Below, piece after piece: positions 45,414-54,439 of a DNA stretch of 64,000 nt; position 1 is the stretch's first letter; every line of letters begins with the position of its first letter. The position numbers and the translations under genes were made by a program. This DNA is from JAANXG01 sp034520625. GTDB taxonomy: Bacteria > Pseudomonadota > Gammaproteobacteria > Arenicellales > JAANXG01. Under the pieces are notes generated by a model. The model searched no databases, was not told where the DNA came from, and saw only the letters and a program-made list of their open reading frames with translations. The DNA lies in contig JAXHNI010000003.1 of the NCBI GenBank assembly GCA_034520625.1, forward strand, positions 1-64,000. Direction: 5' to 3'.

Positions 45414-46073
45414 CTACGTTCCGTCTTCCGCGGTGGGTTCCGGATCGGTTTCCTGGCGGGCGGGCGATGCATCACCGCCGAAGCGGCCGCCGGGTGTCAG
45501 CCGGGCGGCGGATTCCAGCCAGTACAGGTTGCGATCGAGGCGCCGGCGGGTTCTCGAAAAGTCCTCGGAGTCGTCGCCCAGCCAGCAGAGGAAGGTCTTG
45601 ACGAACAAGGCCGTCATCGCCGTTTCCTCCAGTGCGCGGCGGGGAAGCGGTGCGTCGAGCAGGGCCCCTTCCCGGATCCACTGGACGGTGCGGCTGATCC
45701 GAAGCAGGGCCGGAAACTGGACGTGAATGTGCCCGGGCTCCATTTTGTGGCGGATCATCTCGCGGGTGACCCGTCGGTGGGGTGCCAGGGCTTCCAGCCA
45801 CACCAGGATCAGCTTGCGGATGCGTTCCCGCGGCGGCAGGCCGTCGACACCGCCCCGGTCGAAACGCTGCAGCATGGCCGCGTCGGCGCGGTCGAGCCAG
45901 GCGTCGATGAGGTCGTCCTTCTCGGGAAACTGCGCGCGCACCGCGTCGAGGCCGACCCCGCAGGCGGCGGCGACCTGGTGAAGCCGGACCGCTTCCCAGC
46001 CCTGGCGCTCTGCGAGCGCCAGGGCCGCGTCGACGAGTTGTTCGCGTATCACCGGCCGTTTACTGCCTGGCAT
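45414..46073 (-). CDS. TetR-family regulator
   Basis: This 219-residue regulator has an N-terminal helix-turn-helix of TetR type (VRLHQVAAACGVGLDAVRAQF, about 29-49) and a helical C-terminal domain. The C-terminal domain is unlike AcrR and resembles the subgroup near COQ9-type proteins. I take the ATG at 46073; a GTG one codon earlier is also possible. It may control the convergent aidB-like gene or the catabolic operon, but no palindrome was found that would support this. Confidence 0.82.
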   Translation of the reverse strand: MPGSKRPVIREQLVDAALALAERQGWEAVRLHQVAAACGVGLDAVRAQFPEKDDLIDAWLDRADAAMLQRFDRGGVDGLPPRERIRKLILVWLEALAPHRRVTREMIRHKMEPGHIHVQFPALLRISRTVQWIREGALLDAPLPRRALEETAMTALFVKTFLCWLGDDSEDFSRTRRRLDRNLYWLESAARLTPGGRFGGDASPARQETDPEPTAEDGT

Positions 46074-46365
46074 CACTGCTTGCCTCCCGGGCGGGCCGAA
46101 ATCGCCGGCGGGGCCCGCCGAATCCGGTTGCTGTCATGGCCACCGATTATACCCCCGGGTGCTTCCGGTTCCGAACCGCCGGTTTTGCCGGGACCGGATG
46201 CTGCGCCGTCGAACGGCAATCCGTGGCTCTGTGCAAAAAGGCCATTTGCGCGCTCGCCGTCCGTGCGGCAAAGTAGGGGTTGCACGTAACAGTTCAATCT
46301 TGCGTGGACGAAACTCTGGCGCTGCCCGGCTGCGGTGTCCGGATTTCGTCCCATCAAGGTCAATT
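46074..46365. other. gap without recognised gene
   Basis: This is the stretch between the TetR gene and the TPP riboswitch. I see no gene that I can support. It should hold the promoters for both flanking transcription units. Confidence 0.4.
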
Positions 46366-46454
46366 GTCGCCAGGGGAGCCCGGACGGGCTGAGAGAGCGT
46401 TATGACGCTGACCCTGGAACCTGATCCGGGTCATACCGGCGGAGGAAGCGCGAC
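46366..46454 (+). promoter_or_regulatory. TPP riboswitch (THI element)
   Basis: The conserved blocks are present in order: GGGGAGCC, GGGCTGAGAGAG, GACCCTGGAACCTGATCCGG and GTCATACCGGCG. The terminal helix can form between GTCGC at 46366-46370 and GCGAC at 46450-46454. The Shine-Dalgarno sequence GGAGG (46441-46445) lies inside the element, and the ATG follows immediately at 46455. Thiamine pyrophosphate binding should therefore block translation of the transporter. Confidence 0.95.
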
Positions 46455-47849
46455 ATGTTCTACATCACCCTGTTCGCCGTCGTCCTGGCACTGGCCGCCT
46501 TTGTCTGGCTGGGCCTGCGGGCCCGTACCCGCACCGGGGAGCTGGACGATTACCTGACCGCGCGCGACAGCCAGGGCGCGGTGACACTCGGTCTGTCATT
46601 TCTCGCATCCGGCATGGGTGCCTGGATACTCTTTGCGCCCCCCGAAGTGGGCGCGTTCGTCGGGCCGGTCGCCCTGGCGGGCTACGCCGTCGGCGCCGCC
46701 GCTCCGTTTCTCGTCTTCGCCCTCTGCGGACCGGCCATCCGGCGGCGTCTGCCCCGGGGACAGAGCATCGGCGAATTCACGAAACATTGCTACGGTAACG
46801 GCGTCAGGCGCTGGGTATCACTGATCTCGGCGCTCTACATGCTGTGCTTTCTCGCCGCGGAGCTCACCGCCATCGGCGCCATCGCCGTGATGCTGTCGGG
46901 TATACCCGGCGCCGTGGCCATTGTGGGCGTCGCCGCGGCTACCCTTGTCTATACAACACTGGGCGGCCTGCGTGCCAGCCTGGTGACGGATCGCTGGCAG
47001 GCTTGGCTGCTGATCGCGCTGCTGGTGCTGGTGGGCGTGGTGGCGGTGAAGCTCCATCCGGCGGTGACGTTCCGGGCGCCGCTGCCCGAGGTGCCCGCCA
47101 GGCGGGCGTTGAGTGCCGCGCTGGCGCTGGTCATCGCGGTGACCGCGGCCAATCTCTTTCACCAGGGCTACTGGCAACGGATCTGGGCTGCCCGGGACGC
47201 CGGCACTCTCGGCCGGGGTGCGCTCATCGGCGCCCTGGTTACCGTGCCGGTGGTGGCCGCGGTCGGAGGCTTCGGCATGCTCGCCGCGATGGCCGGGGTA
47301 CCGCTCGGCGACCCGCCGATTCCCTTCTTCGCCCTGCTCGACGGGGCGCCGGCCTGGCTCGCGCCGGCCGCCCTGGTGCTGGCGGTGACATTGGTGGCTT
47401 CGTCAGTGGACACCCTGCAAAACGGCATCGCTTCACTGCTGACGACGGAAGGGCCGTCGGGGCGCGCGTCACTGACCACGGCGCGGATTGTTACCGTGTT
47501 GTTGATGGTGCCGGTCGTCGTCGTCGCCCTGCAGGGCCTGTCGGTGCTGCGGTTATTTCTGATCGCCGACCTGCTGTGCGCCACCATGGTGGCACCCGTG
47601 CTGCTCGGTCTCTGGCCGCGGATGTCCGCCTCCGCCGCTGCGGCCGGCGGTATCGCGGGCCTGGTCGGTGCGGTGCTGCCGGGATGGGTGAGCGCGGGGA
47701 GCCTGGAGGCGGGGATAGTCGCCGCGAGCTTCCCGGGCGGCGTGCCGACGCTCGGGCCGTTCGCCGGCGCATTGTCGATGTCGATCGCCGTCAGCGCGCT
47801 GGCGGCCCTGCTGTTCCCGCGCGCAGTGGACGGACCGCGGTCAGCGTAG
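46455..47849 (+). CDS. thiV: sodium:solute symporter under TPP control, probable thiamine-precursor (HMP) transporter
   Basis: This 464-residue secondary transporter of the SSS family has about 13 hydrophobic segments. Family features include GLSFLASGMGAWILFAPPEVG, the LGGLRASLVTDRWQ loop and FHQGYWQRIWAARD. The TPP riboswitch directly upstream ties it to thiamine metabolism. Comparative work on thiamine regulons named an SSS member under such control ThiV and predicted transport of hydroxymethylpyrimidine. The symbol here rests on that resemblance and on the riboswitch, so thiamine itself is also possible. Confidence 0.8.
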   Translation: MFYITLFAVVLALAAFVWLGLRARTRTGELDDYLTARDSQGAVTLGLSFLASGMGAWILFAPPEVGAFVGPVALAGYAVGAAAPFLVFALCGPAIRRRLPRGQSIGEFTKHCYGNGVRRWVSLISALYMLCFLAAELTAIGAIAVMLSGIPGAVAIVGVAAATLVYTTLGGLRASLVTDRWQAWLLIALLVLVGVVAVKLHPAVTFRAPLPEVPARRALSAALALVIAVTAANLFHQGYWQRIWAARDAGTLGRGALIGALVTVPVVAAVGGFGMLAAMAGVPLGDPPIPFFALLDGAPAWLAPAALVLAVTLVASSVDTLQNGIASLLTTEGPSGRASLTTARIVTVLLMVPVVVVALQGLSVLRLFLIADLLCATMVAPVLLGLWPRMSASAAAAGGIAGLVGAVLPGWVSAGSLEAGIVAASFPGGVPTLGPFAGALSMSIAVSALAALLFPRAVDGPRSA

Positions 47850-47866
47850 CCGGGCCGGCGCCGTGT

Positions 47867-48940
47867 TCAGCTGAATCGGCGAATATCCAGGTACGCACCT
47901 TCGGAGATATCGCTCCACTCCCTGATCATGGCCAGAAAATCGAAGTAGCTGCGGTAGATCCGGCGGGAGAGGTCGTCCCCCGCACCCGCCTCCGCCACCA
48001 CGTCTGCGCTGATCTCCGCGAAGGCTTTCAGTATCGCATCGTCGAATCTTCTGATTTGCACCGTGCCGTCATCCTGCAGCCTGCGGAGCGCCGCTGCATT
48101 ATTGGCGTTGAACTCTGCGAGTGATACGGTGTACTCGCTTGCGGCAGCCGTTTCGATGATGCGCCGCTCGCTGTCGTCGAGGCTGTCCCACAGGCGCCTG
48201 TTGATACCCAGCGCCAGCGCGGTGCCCGGTTCATGCCAGGCCGGGTAATAGTAGAAGCCGGCCACCTCGTGCAGCCCCATTCTGGTGTCGAGCCACGGCC
48301 CGAGCCACTCGCAGGCGTCGATGGCGCCCGATCGCAATGATTGCACGATATCGGCGCCCGGCAGGACCACCACCGTGGCGCCCAGGCGGCGGAACACTTC
48401 GGCGCCGGGCTCCGCCATGCGGTAGCGCAGGCCTTTCAATTCTTCGGTGGATGTGAGCTCGTTCCGGAACCAGCCGCCCATCTGCGCCCCGGTGCTGCTG
48501 CAAAGCAGCGGCTTGACGTTGAACTGTCCGCACAGCTCGTCCCAGAGCGCCTGCCCACCGCCGAACCGGACCCATGCGAACATCTCGTTCGCGGTAAAGC
48601 CGAAAGGAACACCGGAATACAAGTGAAACGCGGGGGACTTCCCGTCGAAGTAGCCGATGTGGGAATGAAACATGTCGGCGACGCCGGATTGCACGGCGTC
48701 GAAGGTTTCGAAAGGGCGCACAACCTCACCGGAAGACGTGACCTCAATCCTGATCCCACCGCCCGAGGCGTCGTCGACGATTTGTGCGAATCTCCTCGCG
48801 CTGGGCAGCACCCCCGGGCCCTCCGGCCAGTCGGTCACCATGGTGAGGCGCCGGGCACTCTTTGCGATTGCCGGCGCCGGCAAGCTGAAGGGTGTGACCG
48901 CAGCCAGCCCCGCACCGGCAAGTACATTCCTGCGCTTCAT
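47867..48940 (-). CDS. orphan TRAP-type substrate-binding protein (DctP/FcbT1 type)
   Basis: This is a 357-residue periplasmic binding protein with a Tat-type signal (KRRNVLAGAG to PAPAIAK). It is paralogous to the receptor at 1013-2107: shared features include TMVTDWPEGPG, GAQMGGWFRNE, ADIVQSLRSGAIDACEWLGPW and a YYYPAWHEPG segment. No DctQ or DctM gene is nearby. It is divergent from a hybrid histidine kinase with a large periplasmic domain. A sensory rather than transport role is therefore plausible, as with TorT and other binding proteins that act through sensor kinases, but this is inference. Confidence 0.88.
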   Translation of the reverse strand: MKRRNVLAGAGLAAVTPFSLPAPAIAKSARRLTMVTDWPEGPGVLPSARRFAQIVDDASGGGIRIEVTSSGEVVRPFETFDAVQSGVADMFHSHIGYFDGKSPAFHLYSGVPFGFTANEMFAWVRFGGGQALWDELCGQFNVKPLLCSSTGAQMGGWFRNELTSTEELKGLRYRMAEPGAEVFRRLGATVVVLPGADIVQSLRSGAIDACEWLGPWLDTRMGLHEVAGFYYYPAWHEPGTALALGINRRLWDSLDDSERRIIETAAASEYTVSLAEFNANNAAALRRLQDDGTVQIRRFDDAILKAFAEISADVVAEAGAGDDLSRRIYRSYFDFLAMIREWSDISEGAYLDIRRFS

Positions 48941-49100
48941 TGGCTCGTCCCGGCTACCTGCCGCAATGTGAACAGGTTCATGTTAGTTTATAAGGAAAAT
49001 CTGATCAATTCAGAGTTTCCCGCGATATAGGGATATATCGTGCTCTGCGAATTCATGGACGAATTATTCAGGGTTTCAACAACATACAGATCGCGCAGGG
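48941..49100. promoter_or_regulatory. divergent promoter region with two inverted repeats
   Basis: This AT-rich gap between the orphan binding-protein gene and the kinase gene holds TGAACAGGTTCA (48969-48980) and the dyad CGATATA-GGGA-TATATCG (49023-49040). Either could be a regulator site for the cluster. The sequence alone does not show which factor binds. Confidence 0.4.
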
Positions 49101-51596
49101 GTGCGGGCGGTTGTGACAGCGACAGAAACCGAGCGGTCAGAAGGCATGGCGCCGCCGAAGTGGCGGCCCGGCGTGCGCGCGCGGTTGTTGCTCGCTTTCT
49201 TCGGGATCGCCGCCTTCGCCGTGTTGGCCGCCGCGGCGGGGATATATGCCTTCCGCGAGGTTGGAAGCCGCCTGGAAGTGATCGACGCGCGTGTTCCCCC
49301 GAGCGTATCCGCACTCGAGCTGTCGCGTTCCGCCGAAAGGATCATCGCCGCCGCGCCCGCGCTGCTCGCGGCCGTGGATCGTACGCGGCGGGATGCGGTG
49401 AATGCTGAGCTTGCCGGGGAAGTGGCGCGGTTGAACCGCTCGCTGAATGAGCTGAACACCGGGGCAACGCAGGCACTGCCGTTAGAGAACATAGAGCCCG
49501 TGGTGTCCCGGCTTACTGCGAGTCTCGACAGCCTCGAGGACGTGGTGGCGCGCCGGCTCGAGACCAGCGAGCGGATCAGGGCGCTGCGGCGTGATGTATT
49601 CCAGACCAGCATCGAGGTCCAGAGGCTGCTGGCGCCCTGGTTGAAGGTCATGGACCACGAAATTGCTGCACGGGCCGGCCCGGGCGAGCGCAGCAGCAAC
49701 GGAAGTCATCTGGAGTCGCTGATACAGACGCAGAAGGCCGTTCATACGGCGCAGCAGCAGGTATCCGCAGCCGTGGACATGCTCACGGAAGCCTCCACCA
49801 TAGAGCAGGCGGAGCGGCTGCCGGTTCTGGACTTCCAGCTCGGCCTGGCGATGCAAGACATCGTCGCCACGTCCCGCGATCTCGACCCAAGGCTTCGACG
49901 GCTTTTCCTCGAGCAGGTAGCGAGGCTCCGGGAATTCGTCGACGGGCCGGATGCGATTGTGGACGCCCGCAGGCGGGAGCTCATGTTGAACGAACAGGGC
50001 GAGCGGATACTCGCGGAAACGTCCGGGCTGTCCGCGCGCCTGACCACCGCGGTGGACCGGCTCGGACACGCCGCCAAACAGGATATCGGGGACGCGATCC
50101 GGGATGCGCTCCGCGTGCAGCGTCTCAGCGGCCGCGTGCTCATTGTTCTGGTGGCGCTGAGCCTGGTGACGTCGGTACTGATCGTGTGGTTCTACGTCGG
50201 CGGCAACATCGTCCGCCGCCTGACCTCGCTCAGCGACAGCATGCTCGCTATTGCCGGCGGCCGACTGGGCACACCGGTGGCGGTGCATGGATCCGACGAG
50301 ATTGCGGCCATGGGCCGCGTCGTGGAGATCTTCCGGCGCAACGCGATCGAGCTCGAGCAGCTGCTCGAGGAACGCAGGCAAACGGCGACACGGCTGGAAC
50401 ACCTGGTGGATGAACGGACCCGGGACCTGCGTGACAAGAGCCAGCAGCTTGAAGTCGCCAACAAGTACAAGTCGCACTTTCTCGCGTCGGCGAGCCATGA
50501 TCTGCGGCAACCGCTGCACGCACTCAACCTGTTCGTCGCGCAACTGCAGACCGAATCGGACGCCGCCGAACGCGTCCGGCTCGTTGATCGCATCGACGCT
50601 ACGGTGAGCGCCATGAACGAGCTGTTCGAGCTTCTTCTGGACATGTCGAAGCTCGAGGCCGGGATCCTCGAACCGCATTACTCGGAGTTTCCCATCGCCC
50701 GGGTATTCGATCGCATCGAGACCACCTTCTCGAATGCCGCCACGCAGAAGGAACTGCGCTTGTCAGTGGTGCCGAGCGCCGCCTGGGTACGCAGCGATCT
50801 GGTCCTGCTCGAACGGATACTGATGAATCTCGTATCCAACGCCGTGCGCCACACCGTCCGGGGCGGGGTCGTGGTGGGCTGCCGCCGGCGGGGGGGCCGG
50901 CTGCGCATCGACGTCTGTGACAGTGGACCGGGCATTCCGCGGGAGGAGCAGCGGAACATATTCGGTGAGTACTACCGCCTGGCGGGGGCCGGATCTGAGC
51001 GCGGCGGCGGGTTCGGACTCGGGTTGGCTATCGTAGACCGGCTGGGCAGGCTCCTGGATCACGGCATCGAGCTGGACTCCCGGCCGGGGCGCGGATCGCG
51101 CTTCTCCGTGTCGCTGCCCCGGGTGGCGGAAAAAGGCGGCGCCGCCGAGGCGTCGATGCCGGCAACAAGCGTCGATCCGGCGCGCGGCAAGCTGGTGGTG
51201 GTGATCGATGACGACCCGCTGGTTCTGGAAGGTATGGGGGGGATCCTGCGCGGCTGGGGCTGCGAGCTGGTGACCGCAGAATCCGGGGATGCGGCGCTCG
51301 CCCGGCTGGCCACCCGGCAGCGGGCGCCGAATCTCGTTGTTGCCGATTACCGGCTTGCGGGCGGCACAACCGGTATACAGGCGATCCAGCGGCTGCGCGC
51401 CGAATACGGCGCCGGACTGCCGGCTTTCCTGATCAGCGGGGACACGGCGCCGGAACCGCTGCTCGATGCGCGCGAACACGGCATCCATCTGCTGCACAAA
51501 CCGGTGGCGCCAATGCGTTTGCGGGCGATGGTCCACCACCTGCTGAATCCGCAGCATGCCGCGGGCGACCTACCGCCGGCCGCGACCAGGTACTAA
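49101..51596 (+). CDS. hybrid sensor histidine kinase with C-terminal receiver
   Basis: This 831-residue inner-membrane kinase has TM1 at about 29-51, a helical periplasmic domain of about 290 residues, TM2 at about 343-368, a HAMP linker and a coiled coil to about 450. The dimerisation domain carries the phospho-accepting H466 in SASHDLRQPLHAL. The ATPase domain has NLVSNAVRHT, DSGPGIP and GGGFGLGLAIV. The receiver (about 695-815) carries VIDDDP and phospho-acceptor D749 in VVADYRLAG. The long helical sensor domain is of the TorS kind. The start is a GTG at 49101, with an ATG at 49146 as an alternative. A LuxR-type response regulator gene lies downstream. Confidence 0.9.
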   Translation: MRAVVTATETERSEGMAPPKWRPGVRARLLLAFFGIAAFAVLAAAAGIYAFREVGSRLEVIDARVPPSVSALELSRSAERIIAAAPALLAAVDRTRRDAVNAELAGEVARLNRSLNELNTGATQALPLENIEPVVSRLTASLDSLEDVVARRLETSERIRALRRDVFQTSIEVQRLLAPWLKVMDHEIAARAGPGERSSNGSHLESLIQTQKAVHTAQQQVSAAVDMLTEASTIEQAERLPVLDFQLGLAMQDIVATSRDLDPRLRRLFLEQVARLREFVDGPDAIVDARRRELMLNEQGERILAETSGLSARLTTAVDRLGHAAKQDIGDAIRDALRVQRLSGRVLIVLVALSLVTSVLIVWFYVGGNIVRRLTSLSDSMLAIAGGRLGTPVAVHGSDEIAAMGRVVEIFRRNAIELEQLLEERRQTATRLEHLVDERTRDLRDKSQQLEVANKYKSHFLASASHDLRQPLHALNLFVAQLQTESDAAERVRLVDRIDATVSAMNELFELLLDMSKLEAGILEPHYSEFPIARVFDRIETTFSNAATQKELRLSVVPSAAWVRSDLVLLERILMNLVSNAVRHTVRGGVVVGCRRRGGRLRIDVCDSGPGIPREEQRNIFGEYYRLAGAGSERGGGFGLGLAIVDRLGRLLDHGIELDSRPGRGSRFSVSLPRVAEKGGAAEASMPATSVDPARGKLVVVIDDDPLVLEGMGGILRGWGCELVTAESGDAALARLATRQRAPNLVVADYRLAGGTTGIQAIQRLRAEYGAGLPAFLISGDTAPEPLLDAREHGIHLLHKPVAPMRLRAMVHHLLNPQHAAGDLPPAATRY

Positions 51597-51610
51597 AGTA
51601 CCAGTACTCC
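51589..51610 (+). promoter_or_regulatory. cluster of GTACT/AGTAC half-sites upstream of the exported-protein gene
   Basis: GGTACT-AA-AGTACC is a perfect dyad (51589-51602) and is followed directly by a third half-site, AGTACT. The cluster overlaps the kinase stop codon and lies about 75 bases before the next ATG. It is a candidate site for the LuxR-type regulator encoded nearby. Confidence 0.4.
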
Positions 51611-51682
51611 TGACTGATTCACTCGCCGCCGGGATGGGCATAGGCTCAACAGCGTCGAATCAACTCAAACCAGGAGTATGTC

Positions 51683-52174
51683 ATGAAATCGTCTCTCAGC
51701 TTGGTCGTCGCAGCCGCCGCCGCAATTGCCGGCAACAATGCGTTCGCTGATCCCGTTTCCGTGGAGGTCCTTCTCACACCGCAGGAGCAAATGAAGTTCG
51801 AATTCGCGGATGGATCCAATCACTTCGTGCTTGCAGTGCGGCGCGAGGGGGAAGCCGAGGGCTCCGGCGTGTTCGACGGCGCCGCCGTCACGGAGTTCGG
51901 ATGGCATGATGTCAATCCGCCGATATCTGGCGATCCCCGCGGCTACCTGCAGATCACCACGGAGAACGGCGACGTTGCGGTATTGAGCTGGACGGTGAAA
52001 GCCGTGTTCATGAAGGGCGAAGACGGGCCGGCACTTTTTGACAATGGAGTCTGGGAGCTCGTCAGCGGCACCGGCCAGTTCGAGAACAAGCGCGGCGTGG
52101 GCTCGCTCGTCATCGTGCCTCGCGGCGGGCCGAATCTGTTCATCCTGGACGGGGAAGTCGGGGACAGGCCCTGA
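51683..52174 (+). CDS. small exported protein of unknown function
   Basis: This 163-residue protein has a Sec signal peptide (about 1-22, ending NAFA-DP) and a mature part with beta-strand character. The motif WELVSGTGQFENKRGVGSL recalls the G-T-G-x-F/Y...G-x-G turn of allene-oxide-cyclase or dirigent-like barrels, but this is weak. AACCAGGAG precedes the ATG. Its place between the kinase and the response regulator, after a cluster of GTACT half-sites, suggests it is an output or accessory of that system. Confidence 0.72.
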   Translation: MKSSLSLVVAAAAAIAGNNAFADPVSVEVLLTPQEQMKFEFADGSNHFVLAVRREGEAEGSGVFDGAAVTEFGWHDVNPPISGDPRGYLQITTENGDVAVLSWTVKAVFMKGEDGPALFDNGVWELVSGTGQFENKRGVGSLVIVPRGGPNLFILDGEVGDRP

Positions 52175-52237
52175 TGGGGTTCTGATCCCGGCGAAAAACG
52201 GAGATCCGCCGCCGCGGCCGGACTTTGGCCGTTCATC

Positions 52238-52259
52238 CCGGGCCGCTACGGCGGCCCGG
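52238..52259. terminator. GC-rich hairpin between convergent genes
   Basis: CCGGGCCGC (52238-52246) pairs with GCGGCCCGG (52251-52259) around a TACG loop, a very stable stem between two convergent genes. There is no clear T-run, so it may act as a two-way terminator or only protect 3' ends. Confidence 0.45.
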
Positions 52260-52261
52260 CG

Positions 52262-52924
52262 CTATTCCGTATCCTTTTCCGTTCCAAGGCCAAACCCGCC
52301 TGCCGCGATCACCGCCTCGGTGCGATTGGTGACCCCGAGCGCCCTTAGTATTGCAGTGACGTGATTCTTGACCGTTGGCTCGGCCAGGTCGAGGACACGG
52401 CATATCGCCTTGTTGCTTTTGCCCTGCATCATCAGCATGAGCACATCCATCTGCCGGTCCGTCAGTCCCAGGTCGGCGGCCGAGGGAGGGCGCCGCGGTT
52501 GCTGTTGCGGGACTGCGGGCGGTTGCGCTCGGCCGAAGATTTCCGGCGGCACGTAGATACCACCGGAGAATATCAGCTCGAATGCGCTCAGCATGACCTC
52601 ACGTCGGGCGGACTTGGGGATGAACCCCAGCGCCCCGAGGTCCAGTGCACGGGTGATGTCGTCATGGTCGACGCTGACGGAAAGCACCGCCACGGAAATC
52701 CCGGGATGACGCTCGCGAAGCTCGGACAGGACGTCGAACCCGCTGCGGTCCGGCAGGTACAGGTCGAGCAGAATCAGCTCGAGGTCCGGATTATCGTGAA
52801 CGGACTGCATTGCGAGGCGCGAATCCGGCGCTTCGATCACCTCGGCATCATTCTTCAGCTCCTTCAGCACACCGCGCAACGCTTCCCGTATGAGCACGTG
52901 GTCATCGACGACGAGAATCTTCAT
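52262..52924 (-). CDS. LuxR/NarL-type response regulator
   Basis: This 220-residue response regulator has an N-terminal receiver with acidic residues D7 and D8, phospho-acceptor D54 in LILLDLYLPDR, and the conserved Lys in GFIPKSARREVM. A proline-rich linker (about 128-145) leads to a C-terminal GerE helix-turn-helix with LTDRQMDVLMLMMQGKSNKAIC and EPTVKNHVTAILRALGVTNRTEAV. It is convergent with the small exported-protein gene and close to the hybrid kinase, its probable partner. Confidence 0.92.
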   Translation of the reverse strand: MKILVVDDHVLIREALRGVLKELKNDAEVIEAPDSRLAMQSVHDNPDLELILLDLYLPDRSGFDVLSELRERHPGISVAVLSVSVDHDDITRALDLGALGFIPKSARREVMLSAFELIFSGGIYVPPEIFGRAQPPAVPQQQPRRPPSAADLGLTDRQMDVLMLMMQGKSNKAICRVLDLAEPTVKNHVTAILRALGVTNRTEAVIAAGGFGLGTEKDTE

Positions 52925-53163
52925 GGGATGCGCTCGTGCCGATCGATGGTTGGGAGCAGCCCCGGAGCCATGACGAAAGCGCTGCCGCCGCGTGATGTGG
53001 TCAGCCTGATATTCGCGGGCTGTTCAACGTTTAGCTCGTTTTGCCGACAGGTGATGCTGGACATGTGTCACCGTTCCCGGGTCATCCTGACGGAGACATC
53101 ACGCATTCAGGTCGTGTGCGTGATAGAGAGTACCCGCCGGGAGGAGCGGGAAGCCGGGCGGGC

Positions 53164-54183
53164 CTACTGTCCGGCCGGAACGGTCAGGACCTGTCCCGGG
53201 CGGATTCGATTCGTCCGGAGGCCGTTCTCGACCCGGATCCGTTGCACGGAGGTGCTGTGCGCCTGGGCGATGTCCCACAGCGAGTCGCCGCGCTGAACCT
53301 GATAGTCGTAGCCGGCGGACGCAACCTGCATTCCGGTGTCCGGAATGCGGAGGCGTTGTCCGGGATGGATGCGATTGGAGGACAGTTCGTTGGCGATCCG
53401 GAGGTCGGTGACGGAGAGGCCCGTCGAGCGGGCGATCCGCCACAGGGAGTCTCCGGCCTTGACCACATACTCAGACCCGGCACCGTCTTCCACGGGCGCG
53501 GCGTCCCGGTTGTCGTCCCGGTTTTCCAGACCGGCCACGTAGGTCTCGTAGGGCTCGGGAAAGAGCGCGATGTGGTAGTGGGGCGGCCAGTATTCCCTGG
53601 TCGCTTCCAGTACGCCCTGTTGTTCCAGGGACAGCAGAACCCGTTCCAGCCACGCCCGGCATTGAGTGCGCCTGCTCCGTCTCAGGTCCACGGCCATCCC
53701 GGTGGGATGCACGGACTCCGACGACGCGTTCCTGGGCTGCCTGGTTTTGGGTCTGGTGAGGCTCGTCACCACCAGCTGTTCACCGCAGGCGCTGCGATAC
53801 TGGCTGCCGAGACGGTCCAGAAATGTCTGGACGGTCTTTCGCGCATAGGGATAAGAGACACCGCTGTGGATACGAAAATCGGTGTTGCCCCGTATCGGGA
53901 CCAGGTATCCCGCGTCGATGAACCGCTTGAGCTGCGCCGGGGTAACGATGTAGGAGTAGTTGTGCAGGCGAGCCATCTGGTTCTGGATGTCCAGTGAGCG
54001 AGGGGAGCCTCGCAGGGTCTGGGCACTCAATGGTGCCCAGACGCACGACAGGACGAGGAGCATCGCGACGGCAACCGTTCTTGCGGCGAGTAAATCGAAA
54101 CGGCCCGCGCGCGGCTCCCGGTGGCGTACGGATTCATCAACGGTGGGCTGCTCAGGGCTCCCCGGGCCTGCCAATGTGCTCAT
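53164..54183 (-). CDS. exported DUF5715-like protein with two LysM domains
   Basis: This 339-residue envelope protein has an N-terminal hydrophobic segment (about 34-55) that serves as signal or anchor. The middle region (about 70-215) contains LTRPKTRQPRNASSESVHPTGMAVDLRR, whose S-x-H...G-x-A-x-D pattern resembles a DD-peptidase-like metal site. Two LysM repeats follow: EYVVKAGDSLWRIAR and YQVQRGDSLWDIAQ, ending HPGQRLRIP and RPGQVLTVP. It probably binds peptidoglycan and may cleave it. It is monocistronic. Confidence 0.85.
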   Translation of the reverse strand: MSTLAGPGSPEQPTVDESVRHREPRAGRFDLLAARTVAVAMLLVLSCVWAPLSAQTLRGSPRSLDIQNQMARLHNYSYIVTPAQLKRFIDAGYLVPIRGNTDFRIHSGVSYPYARKTVQTFLDRLGSQYRSACGEQLVVTSLTRPKTRQPRNASSESVHPTGMAVDLRRSRRTQCRAWLERVLLSLEQQGVLEATREYWPPHYHIALFPEPYETYVAGLENRDDNRDAAPVEDGAGSEYVVKAGDSLWRIARSTGLSVTDLRIANELSSNRIHPGQRLRIPDTGMQVASAGYDYQVQRGDSLWDIAQAHSTSVQRIRVENGLRTNRIRPGQVLTVPAGQ

Positions 54184-54439
54184 ATTCTCTGTGCTGGCTT
54201 TTCTGTGTTCTGTTGGCGAGTCATCCCCCGCGCCGGTGGAGGCCGGAATATCCAGCCTACACCCGCTTGGAATCTACAACATTAGTCTATGTGGGTACAA
54301 GTCTGGAGGTGGCTGCCCGCGCCGGGTTCGGTTGCCTGTTTCGACGGATCCGCACCAGGAGCCCGGGCCGTAGAAGCTATTCCTGCTGCGAATGCACCAC
54401 AGCGGCCCATGAACGGGACCCCGGGCCGCGACGCAGTTT

